From contig NZ_CP126080.1 in the NCBI RefSeq assembly GCF_030122805.1, positions 252,501 through 304,000 of the forward strand: a stretch of 51,500 nucleotides of DNA. The letters are read 5' to 3'. Source of the stretch: Mesobacillus sp. AQ2. Its GTDB lineage: Bacteria; Bacillota; Bacilli; Bacillales; Cytobacillaceae. This document shows positions 8,368-18,803 of this stretch, in pieces. The position numbers and the translations under genes were made by a program. A model generated the notes under the pieces. It was given only the letters and a program-made list of their open reading frames with translations. It was not told the DNA's origin and did no database searches. Position 1 is the first letter of the stretch; the number at the start of each line of letters is the position of its first letter.

Positions 8368-8396
8368 TTGCAAAAAAAATAGAGATTCATTATTAT
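8368..8396 (+). promoter_or_regulatory. Sigma-A promoter of groESL
   Basis: TTGCAA (8368-8373), a 17-bp spacer and TATTAT (8391-8396) place the transcription start near 8403, immediately before the CIRCE operator. Confidence 0.8.
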
Positions 8397-8406
8397 ATAA
8401 ATTGTG

Positions 8407-8433
8407 TTAGCACTCTATTGAGGCGAGTGCTAA
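8407..8433 (+). promoter_or_regulatory. CIRCE operator (HrcA binding site)
   Basis: TTAGCACTC (8407-8415), a 9-nt spacer and GAGTGCTAA (8425-8433) match the CIRCE consensus exactly. HrcA binds this element and represses the chaperonin operon until heat or misfolded protein titrates GroEL. Confidence 0.97.
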
Positions 8434-8471
8434 TAAAAAAATCTACATATAATTTGAGGAGGTTGTTTCAC

Positions 8472-8756
8472 TTGATCAAGCCACTAGGAGATCGCATTAT
8501 TATCGAGCTTGTTGAGTCTGAAGAAAAAACTGCAAGCGGTATCGTTTTACCCGACACAGCGAAAGAAAAACCTCAAGAAGGTAAAGTCGTAGCTGTTGGA
8601 ACTGGCCGTGTACTTGAAAACGGTGAGCGCGTTGCTCTTGAAGTTGAAGTCGGAAACCGCATTATCTTCTCAAAATACGCAGGCACAGAAGTGAAGTACC
8701 AGGGGACTGAGTACCTGATCCTACGTGAAAACGACATTCTTGCTGTAGTTGAATAA
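8472..8756 (+). CDS. groES: Co-chaperonin GroES
   Basis: GroES is the heptameric 10-kDa lid of the GroEL chamber. The 94-aa protein begins [12 protein letters not shown] and includes the mobile loop [21 protein letters not shown], then [16 protein letters not shown] and DILAVVE. I chose TTG 8472, since GAGGAGGT lies 9 nt upstream; the frame is open further 5', but that part overlaps the promoter and CIRCE. The first gene of the CIRCE-controlled operon, 57 nt before groEL. Confidence 0.97.
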   Translation: MIKPLGDRIIIELVESEEKTASGIVLPDTAKEKPQEGKVVAVGTGRVLENGERVALEVEVGNRIIFSKYAGTEVKYQGTEYLILRENDILAVVE

Positions 8757-8798
8757 TCACTGCGATTATAGACAGAACGCTATAAATTAAAATTCTGA

Positions 8799-10442
<1,644 letters not shown>

Positions 10443-10507
10443 TCTGCCCTCGAACCCCTATATATGGGCTTTGAAGTGGTTTGATAACAAAATGCTAACA
10501 TCCTATA

Positions 10508-10554
10508 AGAGGCTTCTCATTAGTTCATTGAACTTTTGGGAAGCTTCTTTTTTT
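10508..10554 (+). terminator. groESL terminator
   Basis: AGAGGCTTCTC (10508-10518) pairs with GGGAAGCTTCT (10538-10548) with two G-U pairs, followed by T7. The loop contains a second small dyad, AGTTCA/TGAACT. Confidence 0.75.
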
Positions 10555-10694
10555 CTTGTTGAAATTGAATTATTTGAAAAAGAATATGGATTCCCCCACA
10601 ATAAAAAGAAAACAACTCTTAATGATCCTATCTCGACGGAAAAGACTAATTGTCTAATTAAGCAAGATCCATCAAAAACGAAAGGAGCTTTGCT

Positions 10695-11720
10695 ATGAAG
10701 GAAAAAAACCGGCAAATTGTATTAGCTAACAGACCTAAAGGCATGCCCGATGAGGAGACTTTTCATTTTATAGAACAGGACACGAAAGAGCTTGAGGAAG
10801 GGGAAGTTTTACTTCGTACGCTTTATGTGTCTGTTGATCCATATATGAGAGGAAGAATGCAAGATGCAGAATCGTATATTGAACCTTTTCAGCTTGGTAA
10901 AGTGATCGAAGGCGGTTCAATTGGAGAAGTGATAGAATCCAAGTCTGAAAACTTTCAACAGGGTGATATCGCAATTGGGATGTTTGGCTGGCAAACGCAT
11001 TATGTTGCAAAAGAGAAGGAAATCAGAAAAATCGATCCGTCGTTAGCACCGATTACGACGCATTTAGGGATATTGGGAATGACGGGGCTAACCGCTTATT
11101 TTGGATTATTGGATATTGGGAAGCCCAAAGAAGGAGAAACGGTTGTTGTCTCTGGAGCAGCAGGAGCAGTCGGCTCTGTTGTAGGACAAATTGCCAAAAT
11201 AAAAGGCGCCAGAGTAGTTGGAATCGCGGGGGCGGAGGACAAGATTTCATTCTTGAAGGATCAACTGCAATTTGATGAAGCGGTTAATTATAAAACAGCT
11301 GCGGATTTGAAGGAAGCAATCGGCCAGGCATGTCCCGATGGAGTTGATGTTTATTTTGATAATGTTGGCGGAGAGGTATCGGATGCAGTTCTGACGAAAC
11401 TGAACCGATATGCACGCATACCTGTTTGCGGAGCGATTTCTTCTTATAACCTGGAAAGTGTGGATTTAGGGCCTCGTGTGCAAACCACGCTTATTAAGAA
11501 AAGCGCGCTCATGCAAGGTTTTACGGTAGGTAATTTTTCAAATAGGTTCCATGAGGGTGCAACTCAGCTTGGGAAATGGCTGCAGGAAGGCAAGCTCAAA
11601 TATCAAGAAACGATTGATGAAGGGTTTGAAAATATTCCGAATGCATTCCTTGATCTCTTTAAAGGTAATAATACCGGAAAGCTGCTTGTAAAAGTGGCAG
11701 ACCGTCAACATGAAAAATAA
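10695..11720 (+). CDS. NADP-dependent oxidoreductase of the MDR family (YfmJ/PTGR-like)
   Basis: A 341-aa zinc-independent medium-chain reductase. It carries the substrate-domain motif LYVSVDPYMRGRM, GMTGLTAYFGL, the NADP-binding loop VVVSGAAGAVGS, and YFDNVGGE, as in alkenal/one reductases, leukotriene B4 dehydrogenases and B. subtilis YfmJ. Such enzymes reduce carbon-carbon double bonds of reactive enals and enones using NADPH. The substrate is not evident. AAAGGAG precedes the ATG. It is the first gene of the variable interval after groEL and a single-gene unit ending at the hairpin at 11832-11873. Confidence 0.88.
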   Translation: MKEKNRQIVLANRPKGMPDEETFHFIEQDTKELEEGEVLLRTLYVSVDPYMRGRMQDAESYIEPFQLGKVIEGGSIGEVIESKSENFQQGDIAIGMFGWQTHYVAKEKEIRKIDPSLAPITTHLGILGMTGLTAYFGLLDIGKPKEGETVVVSGAAGAVGSVVGQIAKIKGARVVGIAGAEDKISFLKDQLQFDEAVNYKTAADLKEAIGQACPDGVDVYFDNVGGEVSDAVLTKLNRYARIPVCGAISSYNLESVDLGPRVQTTLIKKSALMQGFTVGNFSNRFHEGATQLGKWLQEGKLKYQETIDEGFENIPNAFLDLFKGNNTGKLLVKVADRQHEK

Positions 11721-11831
11721 CCGCATCAGGCAGGATTTTTTCATTATTGTTCGTTAGACAATAAGTTATCAATACGCAGACACTTGTTCAGTTCACAACA
11801 ATAAAAAATAGATTTAAAATAAACCTGTTAT

Positions 11832-11873
11832 AAGGCCATTCTTAGTTCATTAAACTGATGGGTGGCCTTTTTT
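11832..11873 (+). terminator. Terminator of the oxidoreductase gene
   Basis: AAGGCCATTC (11832-11841) pairs with GGGTGGCCTT (11860-11869), including two G-U pairs, followed by a T-run to 11873. Confidence 0.8.
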
Positions 11874-12030
11874 CCATGTAAGCAATCATAAAACATTTTC
11901 AATTTAAGCCTTTCATCTATCAGAATCGTTCGTATTGAACCTGTGTTTTATGTGTAAGCAGCTCGTACTCTTATATAACAAATTAAAATTCATAATAAGA
12001 TGCATCCATTTTCATATCACGATTTAAATT
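11874..12030. other. AT-rich spacer, nothing recognised
   Basis: With the terminator above it makes up a gene-free stretch of about 310 bp between the oxidoreductase and the convergent Cys-rich gene. I see no further hairpin with a T-run for the minus-strand gene, no RNA gene and no convincing small coding frame. Confidence 0.4.
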
Positions 12031-12678
12031 CTATGTGGAGGAAATAGCGGGAAGTTGGAAGGCACCTGCAAAGATTATGCTTCTGCATATAATTTGAAGT
12101 CCACAAACTGCACCCGGCCGATTATTATTAAACACACCATATGCTGCAACTGAAATCGTGTCACAGTTCAAATCAGGGAGAGTGGTTGGTGGAGTTGCCG
12201 AACAACCAATAACATGGTCTACACATACTTTACCTGAACAACTTATACGTCCAAGTCCGGAATTATCTAAGGCTGGCTGACAAGCAGGGTCATTTCCTGT
12301 TGTTTCTAATCCTCCGCAATCACCTATTACTGATACGCTTCCAATGAACGGGATGCATCCTGTAACCCTTACTTGATATAATGGTACTGTTACAGGACCA
12401 CAGTCAGTATCAACAGTCTTGTCGCATTCCTCTATATAGGTTCTTAATTGATTCGTATTATAAATTAACCTTATATCGTCAACCACGCCCATAAACCCTT
12501 CAGGAATTTCTGCCTCACAGCAAAAACTGACGTTTCGATTAACTGGTCCACACTGAGGGTCACCAGATTGATCAGGAGTAACTGGATTAAAATCCAAACT
12601 CTCAGCAGCATCCTGTTTAGGCAGTGGTGGGAGCTGGTTTTTAACCTCACCCTTCTCGTTAATAAATTCTTTTGGCAT
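12031..12678 (-). CDS. Cysteine-rich protein of unknown function, possible spore-surface protein
   Basis: I do not recognise this 215-aa protein. It contains 14 cysteines (6.5%), spread as single residues and pairs (a CC near residue 53, then CSGKVC and VCGLQIIC towards the end), with many Gly, Asn and Thr and a predicted beta-rich character. There is no signal peptide or membrane segment. The N-terminal 40 residues are polar and Pro-rich. AGGGGTG precedes the ATG on the minus strand. In Bacillaceae, cytosol-made Cys-rich proteins without signals are often spore coat, exosporium or appendage proteins assembled in the mother cell; that assignment is inference. It is a single-gene unit. Confidence 0.6.
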   Translation of the reverse strand: MPKEFINEKGEVKNQLPPLPKQDAAESLDFNPVTPDQSGDPQCGPVNRNVSFCCEAEIPEGFMGVVDDIRLIYNTNQLRTYIEECDKTVDTDCGPVTVPLYQVRVTGCIPFIGSVSVIGDCGGLETTGNDPACQPALDNSGLGRISCSGKVCVDHVIGCSATPPTTLPDLNCDTISVAAYGVFNNNRPGAVCGLQIICRSIIFAGAFQLPAISST

Positions 12679-12833
12679 TTTATTAACACCCCTTATGTTT
12701 ATTCTTTAATATGGATATGCATATAACACCTTACTTGAGTGGACGAATGTAGTAGTTAGCAAAGGTATTTCCTTAAAAGCACAGCTTAAGAATTTTCATA
12801 ATAGTAGTATAATAATATCGAGGTGATAAAAGC

Positions 12834-13478
12834 ATGAAGGATATAACCTTAAGCTCATTGCTGGATGTCATCGGGGAGTTATTTTCTGATGAAATCTCGA
12901 TTGCGGTTTCGAATACGAATGAATATATTTATTATCGTCCAAGCAAGAGGGTGGATTTGAAGATTGCTGCTGGCGATCCTGTGAAGGAAGGGACGATTGC
13001 CTATAAGGCGCTGAAGTCGAAGCAGAAGGTTTCTGAGTTTATTAACCGGGATGTTTTTGGCATTCCTTATCATGGCATGGCGGTTCCGTTTTTACATAAT
13101 GGCGAGCTTGAGGGCTGTGTGACGGCGATTTATCCGGCGCTGACCGATGGGAAGTCAGTTGTCACCCTGAAAACCCAGGATGGCTGGATCCCGGTTCCTT
13201 TTTCGAAAGTGATCCATATTGAGGCAAAAGATAAGAAGACCCATGTCTATACTGATGAAATATCGGGAACACATAAATACTCCCTGCAGGAGTTTGAATA
13301 TTTGCTTCCGAAGGATTCCTTTATCCGATGCCATCGTTCATTCATTGTGAATGTGAACCATATCAAGACGATTTATCCCGATACTCATTCCACTTTTCTG
13401 TTGTCGATGGATAATGGTGAGCATGTGCCGGTCAGCCAATCCTACTCCAGTTATTTTAGAAAACTGCTGGGATTCTGA
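12834..13478 (+). CDS. LytTR-domain transcriptional regulator with N-terminal sensor-like domain
   Basis: The last ~108 of 214 residues form a LytTR DNA-binding domain: IHIEAKDKKTHVYT, then FIRCHRSFIVNVNHIKTIYP, the family signature. The first ~100 residues are not a response-regulator receiver: there is no phospho-acceptor Asp cluster. They look like a small alpha/beta sensor domain (GAF/PAS-like) with VKEGTIAYKALKSKQKV and GIPYHGMAVPFLHNGELEG, so it may sense a metabolite rather than a kinase. GAGGTGA precedes ATG 12834. It lies 128 bp before the CoA-transferase in the same direction and probably controls it. Confidence 0.8.
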   Translation: MKDITLSSLLDVIGELFSDEISIAVSNTNEYIYYRPSKRVDLKIAAGDPVKEGTIAYKALKSKQKVSEFINRDVFGIPYHGMAVPFLHNGELEGCVTAIYPALTDGKSVVTLKTQDGWIPVPFSKVIHIEAKDKKTHVYTDEISGTHKYSLQEFEYLLPKDSFIRCHRSFIVNVNHIKTIYPDTHSTFLLSMDNGEHVPVSQSYSSYFRKLLGF

Positions 13479-13540
13479 GTTTTTCTGCTTTGGTACCTAA
13501 ATTTGCTGTTTTGTCGGAATCTTTTGTCTAGTGTTCTAAA

Positions 13541-13576
13541 AACCATTTCTTGATAGTGCTAATGGGTAAAATGGTT
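13541..13576 (+). promoter_or_regulatory. Inverted repeat upstream of the CoA-transferase gene
   Basis: AACCATTT (13541-13548) and AAATGGTT (13569-13576) are perfect 8-bp arms 20 nt apart. They surround a TTGATA that could be a -35 element. The position, between a LytTR regulator and its likely target, makes this a candidate operator. LytTR proteins usually bind direct repeats, so the match is not diagnostic. Confidence 0.35.
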
Positions 13577-13606
13577 ATAACTATTCATTAAGCGAGGGAT
13601 CGAGAT

Positions 13607-15127
13607 ATGGAACAGCAATTAGACCGAATTAGAGATCAGCGTCTGAAGGACAAAGTTGTGACTCCTGAACAGGCAGCTTCCTTCATTGAAAATGGAATGA
13701 CTTTAGGCTTAAGTGGATTCACGCGTGCGGGTGATGTGAAAGCGGTACCATTTGCCCTGGTTAATAGGGTGAATGAAGATGAAAATTTTAAGGTTAATGT
13801 ATATACCGGAGCTTCACTGGGCTCAGATGTAGATAAGCTGTTCGCTGAGGCAGGCATCCTCGGCAAAAGATTGCCATTCCAGGCAGATCCGACAATGCGC
13901 CGCGGCATCAATCAGGGAGACTTTCTATTTGTGGACCAGCATTTATCGCATACAGCCGAGCTGATTCGCGCGGATGTCATGGAAGTAGACGTCGCAATTT
14001 TGGAAGCGGTTGCAATCAGTGAAGACGGCATGGTCATTCCGACGACTTCAATAGGGAATTCCATGGCATTCGCCCAGAATGCGAAGTCGATTATCATTGA
14101 GATCAATACGGCCCAGTCAACAGAACTCGAGGGACTGCACGATTTATACGAACCAGGAAAACAGGGTGAAAGGCAGCCTATCCCGCTTACTAAACCAGAC
14201 GATCGGATTGGAACCATCGGGATCCCGGTCGATGTAGACAAGATTAAAGGGATTGTGTTCACGAATCAGCTGGACTCACCTTCAACGATTGTTCCTCCGG
14301 ATGAAGAAACGGTCGTGATGGCGCAGCATTTAATCGAATTACTTCGAAATGAAGTTCAGAGCGGCCGGCTTACGGAAAACCTGGCCCCATTACAATCAGG
14401 GATTGGTTCTGTTGCCAATGCTGTTCTGCATGGAATGCTGGATTCAGAGTTTGAGAACTTGGAGGTCTATTCAGAGGTGCTTCAGGATGCGGTGTTTGAC
14501 CTGATCGATGCGGGGAAGGTCAAATTTGCTTCCTGCTGTTCAATCACGCTTTCCGAGGGAAAAATGCAGCAGGTGTTCTCGAATTTTGAAAAATATCGCG
14601 AGAAGTTGATGATGCGGCCTCAGGAGATTTCCAACCACCCTGAAATCATCCGCCGTCTCGGGTTGATTTCCATCAATACAGCTTTGGAATTAGACATCTA
14701 CGGAAATGTGAATTCGACTCATGTCCTCGGCACGAAAATGATGAATGGAATCGGCGGTTCCGGCGATTTTGCCAGAAACGCGCGCCTGGCCATCTTTGTC
14801 ACTAAATCGATTGCCAAAGGAGGGAATATCTCAAGCATCGTGCCTTTCGTCTCACATGTGGACCATACAGAGCATGATGTCGACGTGATTGTCACCGAAC
14901 AAGGGTATGCAGACTTGAGAGGCCTCGCACCAAGGGAAAGAGTACAACTGATTATTGAAAACTGTGCGCACCCAATGTACCGCGAGCAGCTGCGCGCCTA
15001 TTACCAGGAAGCACTGCAAAGAGGCGGGCAGACACCGCATGTTTTGGAAAAAGCTCTATCATGGCATACCAGTTTTGCCAGCAAGGGTACAATGTTAGAA
15101 AAGTCGGCGGAAACGGTTCAAGTTTAA
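13607..15127 (+). CDS. Acetyl-CoA hydrolase / acyl-CoA:carboxylate CoA-transferase (class I)
   Basis: A 506-aa cytosolic class I CoA-transferase of the Cat1/YgfH/AarC (succinyl-CoA:acetate or propionyl-CoA:succinate) type, often annotated acetyl-CoA hydrolase. Visible family features are LGLSGFTRAGDVKAVP near the N-terminus, the oxyanion-type QSGIGSVANAVL near 263-275, the block VYSEVLQDAV with probable catalytic Glu290, and GIGGSGDFARNA, VTEQGYADLRGL near the C-terminus. The enzyme moves CoA between acyl-CoA and carboxylates and would feed acetate or propionate into metabolism. A hairpin closes the gene at 15146-15180. The exact acyl pair cannot be read from the sequence. Confidence 0.9.
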   Translation: MEQQLDRIRDQRLKDKVVTPEQAASFIENGMTLGLSGFTRAGDVKAVPFALVNRVNEDENFKVNVYTGASLGSDVDKLFAEAGILGKRLPFQADPTMRRGINQGDFLFVDQHLSHTAELIRADVMEVDVAILEAVAISEDGMVIPTTSIGNSMAFAQNAKSIIIEINTAQSTELEGLHDLYEPGKQGERQPIPLTKPDDRIGTIGIPVDVDKIKGIVFTNQLDSPSTIVPPDEETVVMAQHLIELLRNEVQSGRLTENLAPLQSGIGSVANAVLHGMLDSEFENLEVYSEVLQDAVFDLIDAGKVKFASCCSITLSEGKMQQVFSNFEKYREKLMMRPQEISNHPEIIRRLGLISINTALELDIYGNVNSTHVLGTKMMNGIGGSGDFARNARLAIFVTKSIAKGGNISSIVPFVSHVDHTEHDVDVIVTEQGYADLRGLAPRERVQLIIENCAHPMYREQLRAYYQEALQRGGQTPHVLEKALSWHTSFASKGTMLEKSAETVQV

Positions 15128-15145
15128 TTTTTAACAATAGATGTG

Positions 15146-15180
15146 AACTCCCCAGCCATCTTGAGGTTGGGGAGTTTTTT
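15146..15180 (+). terminator. Terminator of the CoA-transferase gene
   Basis: AACTCCCCA (15146-15154) and TGGGGAGTT (15168-15176) form a 9-bp stem followed by T6. It separates the CoA-transferase from the hydrogenase operon; only about 90 bp remain before hypA and I see no clear sigma-A promoter there, so partial read-through is possible. Confidence 0.85.
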
Positions 15181-15268
15181 ATGTTCCAGCTCCTATCGGA
15201 GGCTCACAGGTCTTTTCCAAAAAGACAGGCATAAAAATAAGATGAGGGATATCTTGGGTGGTGTTAGG

Positions 15269-15637
15269 ATGCATGAAATGTCACTTATGTCAGAAATCAT
15301 TGAAATCGTTTCAGAGGACGCTGCTGCAAGAGGTTTTAAAAAGCTGGATCAGATTGATGTCATAGTGGGGGATTTATCCAATGTCCTGCCCGATGCCCTT
15401 GAGCTGGCGTTTCTCTTTTTTCAGAGACAGGAAGGCAGTTTGATTGACGAAGATAGCAGGCTGCATATTATTCGGGAAGAAGCAAAAGCCTGGTGCCCGG
15501 AATGCCGGTGTAATTTTCAGCCTGATTACAGGATTGCGCTTTGTCCGGAGTGTGGCATTCCCGGCAGCCTGCTGGTGAGCGGTGAAACGTTCAGGGTTGA
15601 ATCTTATGAAGGAAGGGATGAAGGCGATGAAAATTGA
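15269..15637 (+). CDS. hypA: Hydrogenase maturation nickel metallochaperone HypA
   Basis: HypA hands nickel to the hydrogenase large subunit together with HypB. The 122-aa protein has the nickel-binding N-terminus MHEMSL (Met1, His2, Glu3) and a zinc site made of two CPEC motifs (Cys76/79 and Cys92/95). I chose ATG 15269 because the MHE motif must be N-terminal; the longer open frame is not HypA-like. The ribosome-binding site is weak (GGTGGTG). First gene of the hydrogenase operon; it overlaps hypB by 11 nt. Confidence 0.96.
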   Translation: MHEMSLMSEIIEIVSEDAAARGFKKLDQIDVIVGDLSNVLPDALELAFLFFQRQEGSLIDEDSRLHIIREEAKAWCPECRCNFQPDYRIALCPECGIPGSLLVSGETFRVESYEGRDEGDEN

Positions 15638-16286
15638 GCTTGGCGCAGATGTGTTAAAGGATAACAATCTAGCTGCCGTTTATAATAGAAAACTATTTAA
15701 AGATCACAAAACACTTGTCATCAATCTCATGAGTTCACCTGGTGCCGGTAAAACGACCCTGCTGGAAGAAACAATCAAGTCATTGCGCCACGATTTTACT
15801 GTGGCCGTAATTGAAGGAGATCTGGCCACGGACCGTGATGCGGAGCGCTTGCGGTCTTTAGGGGTAAAAACAATTCAGATTAACACAGTGGGAGGCTGCC
15901 ATCTTGATGCGAGGATGATTGCCAAAACACTTCCGGAATTTGACCTGGAAGACATTGATATTCTCTTCATCGAAAATATAGGGAACCTGGTTTGTCCTTC
16001 AGGCTATGATTTAGGACAAGATTATAAAGTCGTCGTATTAAGCGTACCGGAAGGCAATGATAAAATCCCGAAGTATCCTGTGATGTTCAGGCGTACGGAT
16101 CTGACGATTATCAATAAGGTCGATCTCCTTCCATATGTCTCATTCAGTGTTGAGGAAGCTGAAAGAGACTTAGAGACTATTAATCCTGCGGCAGAGCTGA
16201 TGGTTTTGTCCGCGAAGACTGGTGAAGGTCTTGAAGGCTGGGTCAACTGGATCAAGGAAGCGTACAGGCAATGTACGGAGCAGTGA
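15627..16286 (+). CDS. hypB: Hydrogenase nickel-incorporation GTPase HypB
   Basis: HypB is the SIMIBI-class GTPase that drives nickel transfer from HypA. The 219-aa protein has the P-loop SPGAGKTT at 37-44, the metal-binding Cys91-His92 at the G-domain dimer interface with Cys123, and the guanine-specificity motif NKVD at 163-166. There is no histidine-rich nickel-storage stretch and no N-terminal CxxCGC motif, so it is the short form. ATG 15627 has GGAAGG about 10 nt upstream; an in-frame ATG at 15618 is too close to that site. It overlaps hypA and hypF. Confidence 0.95.
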   Translation: MKIELGADVLKDNNLAAVYNRKLFKDHKTLVINLMSSPGAGKTTLLEETIKSLRHDFTVAVIEGDLATDRDAERLRSLGVKTIQINTVGGCHLDARMIAKTLPEFDLEDIDILFIENIGNLVCPSGYDLGQDYKVVVLSVPEGNDKIPKYPVMFRRTDLTIINKVDLLPYVSFSVEEAERDLETINPAAELMVLSAKTGEGLEGWVNWIKEAYRQCTEQ

Positions 16287-18607
16287 GCATCAGGGTGACG
16301 GGAAGGGTGCAGGGAGTTGGGTTTCGGCCATTCGTTTATTCCCTTGCGAAAAAATTTCAATTGACGGGAACCGTCCAGAATAATCTTGACCATGTCATGT
16401 TGATTCTGGAAGGAAACGAAGATGAGCTAGAAAAAGCCGTAGCAGAACTAAAAAATTCGCCGCCACCTCTGGCAAAGATCGATAGAATTACCGCAACTCC
16501 AATTCCCCCTGTCTATTTTCAAGAATTTACGATTATTCCAAGCAAAAAAATTGATTCCTATTCCTTACCATGGATTTCTGCGGATGCGGCGATTTGCGAG
16601 GATTGCTTGCAAGAAATGAAAGATCCAACCGATCGGCGATATCAATATCCATTCATCAACTGCACACAATGCGGCCCGCGCTACACGATCATCCAGGTCC
16701 TGCCTTATGATCGTCCCAATACAACAATGAGTGAATTTACGATGTGTGAGCAATGTCAGGAAGAATATGATGATCGGTTGAACCGGCGGCATCATGCCCA
16801 GCCTATATGCTGTTCTGCTTGTGGGCCTGACATACGACTTTTTCATCAAAGCGGGGAATTGGCAGCACAGGATGAGGAGGCACTTTTTGAGACAGGTGAA
16901 CTTTTAAGAAGCGGCCATATTGTTGGGATAAAGGGAATCGGCGGTTATCATCTCGCATGTGATGCCCATCAAGAGAGGGCAATAGCTGAAATAAGAAAAA
17001 GAAAGAACCGTCCCCGCCGGCCTCTGGCGATTATGGCAAGGGATTTGGAAGTTGTTAAAAAGCATTGTCATCTTTCGAAAGAAGAAGAGGAAATGCTCAC
17101 CAGTACAGTCATGCCTATCGTGGTGTTGCGGAAAAGAAAGGAAAGCACCCTTCCGGAAGTGCTGTCACCAGGATTGTCCACGATTGGAATCATGCTGCCG
17201 TATACTCCCTTGCATCACAGGATATTTGAAACAAGCGGACTCGAAAGTATGGTCATGACCAGTGCCAACCCTTCAGGACTGCCGATTCCTTACAGAGAAG
17301 AAACTATCGACGGCTATTTATATGATTTTCTATTAACCCACAACCGGGACATTCACCTTCCGATTGATGATTCTGTCGTACAGTTTGACGGTGAGCATAT
17401 GCTCTTTCACAGGAGGGCACGAGGATTTGTGCCGGACCCTTTTCACACTCAATCAGAAGTTGATGGAATTCTTGCTTTTGGCGGAAATCAAAAAAATACC
17501 TTTGCGCTTGGGAAGGAAAAGGACATCGTGGTCAGTTCCTATATTGGCGATTTGGACAACGAAGAAATGATTCGTTTTTTTAAGGACCAGATCTATCACT
17601 ATCAAAAATGGCTGGATGTTGAAGTGAAGCATATAGCAATTGATCAGCATCCACTGTACGCATCAACGGAACTGGCAAAAGAATATGATTGCAACATCAT
17701 ACCCATTCAGCATCACCATGCCCATCATGTTTCCTGTATGGAGGATAACGGCATCGAGGAACCTTGTTTCGGGATCATCCTTGATGGAACCGGCTATGGC
17801 GATGACGGGAATATCTGGGGATTTGAGTTTCTCTACGGCGATGCCGATTCCTTTGAACGTCTTGGCCATCTGGAATATACCCCGCTTCCAGGCGGGGAGA
17901 AAGCCGTGAAAGAAACATGGAGAAATGCAGTCGGAATGCTCTATCAATACTGGCAAGAAGACGGAATAGAGATAGCAATGAAGCTATTCCCTGACAAAGC
18001 CAATGAAATCAACATTCTAAAAAAGATGATCTTGAATCAAATTCACACCCCGATGGCAGGTACTTGCGGAAGAATATTTGATGCAGTCAGTGCGATTCTG
18101 GGAACTTGTTTAACTTCCTCATATGAAGGGGAAGCGGCAATCAGATTATCAGATTACATGATGAAAGAGATGGACCATCCAGCTGACACTTATCCATTCC
18201 ATCTAAAAACAAACCAGGCAAATCAACTTCAACTAGACCTTTCCCCAATGCTCTCTCAAATCATCCAGGATCAATCCAACAGCGTCAGTACGGCCAAAAT
18301 CATTCACACTTTTCATTCAACTATTGTTTCCTGCTGTGAGGAGATGATTGAAAGATTAGCAGAAAGAAACCCGCACCTGAACAGGACGGTCATGTTGTCA
18401 GGGGGCTCATTCCAGAATTTATTTTTAACGAAAGAAATAAAAGCGAGGCTGGAGGCAAAAGGGTTTGCCGTTAAGACGCATAAAAACGTTCCCTGTCATG
18501 ATGGCGGCTTATCATTAGGGCAAATCATCATAGCTTCTCATGCTATTAAAAGTAAGGTGGTGGATCAATGTGTGCCTGGGAGTACCCGCAAAGGTGATGG
18601 AGATTGA
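16271..18607 (+). CDS. hypF: Carbamoyltransferase HypF (hydrogenase cyanide-ligand synthesis)
   Basis: HypF converts carbamoyl phosphate and ATP to carbamoyl-adenylate and passes the carbamoyl group to the HypE C-terminal cysteine, the source of the active-site cyanides. Domain order in the 778-aa protein is complete: acylphosphatase (GRVQGVGFRPFVY, residues 11-23), two zinc-finger-like modules with four CxxC pairs (about 105-185), a YrdC-like domain (about 195-380), and a Kae1-like domain with the metal-binding HHHAHH. The start at 16271 overlaps hypB by 16 nt; an in-frame GTG at 16283 is the alternative. The 3' end overlaps hypC. Confidence 0.96.
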   Translation: MYGAVSIRVTGRVQGVGFRPFVYSLAKKFQLTGTVQNNLDHVMLILEGNEDELEKAVAELKNSPPPLAKIDRITATPIPPVYFQEFTIIPSKKIDSYSLPWISADAAICEDCLQEMKDPTDRRYQYPFINCTQCGPRYTIIQVLPYDRPNTTMSEFTMCEQCQEEYDDRLNRRHHAQPICCSACGPDIRLFHQSGELAAQDEEALFETGELLRSGHIVGIKGIGGYHLACDAHQERAIAEIRKRKNRPRRPLAIMARDLEVVKKHCHLSKEEEEMLTSTVMPIVVLRKRKESTLPEVLSPGLSTIGIMLPYTPLHHRIFETSGLESMVMTSANPSGLPIPYREETIDGYLYDFLLTHNRDIHLPIDDSVVQFDGEHMLFHRRARGFVPDPFHTQSEVDGILAFGGNQKNTFALGKEKDIVVSSYIGDLDNEEMIRFFKDQIYHYQKWLDVEVKHIAIDQHPLYASTELAKEYDCNIIPIQHHHAHHVSCMEDNGIEEPCFGIILDGTGYGDDGNIWGFEFLYGDADSFERLGHLEYTPLPGGEKAVKETWRNAVGMLYQYWQEDGIEIAMKLFPDKANEINILKKMILNQIHTPMAGTCGRIFDAVSAILGTCLTSSYEGEAAIRLSDYMMKEMDHPADTYPFHLKTNQANQLQLDLSPMLSQIIQDQSNSVSTAKIIHTFHSTIVSCCEEMIERLAERNPHLNRTVMLSGGSFQNLFLTKEIKARLEAKGFAVKTHKNVPCHDGGLSLGQIIIASHAIKSKVVDQCVPGSTRKGDGD

Positions 18608-18803
18608 GGAGCAGAAAGCTCTGGTGGATGTGATGGGGTCAAGGATGCATGTCGGGATCCTGTTTGTCCCAGAAGTAAAAAAAGGAGACTATGTATTGCT
18701 TCATGCCGGACAGGCGATGACCGTAGTAGACGAGACCTTTGCACGCGAAAGCATCGAGGAATGGAGGAATATTATAAATGGAAAGTTTGGAGACGCTCTC
18801 TGA
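18570..18803 (+). CDS. hypC: Hydrogenase assembly chaperone HypC
   Basis: HypC carries the Fe(CN)2CO unit from HypD to the large-subunit precursor. The 77-aa protein begins MCLGVPAKV, where Cys2 is the essential ligand, and has the conserved VLLHAGQAM at 42-50. The start must be GTG 18570: only this puts Cys at position 2, and the overlapping ATG at 18568 is out of frame. AGGTGGTGG lies upstream. The gene begins inside hypF (overlap 38 nt) and ends inside hypD (overlap 26 nt). Confidence 0.95.
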   Translation: MCLGVPAKVMEIEEQKALVDVMGSRMHVGILFVPEVKKGDYVLLHAGQAMTVVDETFARESIEEWRNIINGKFGDAL

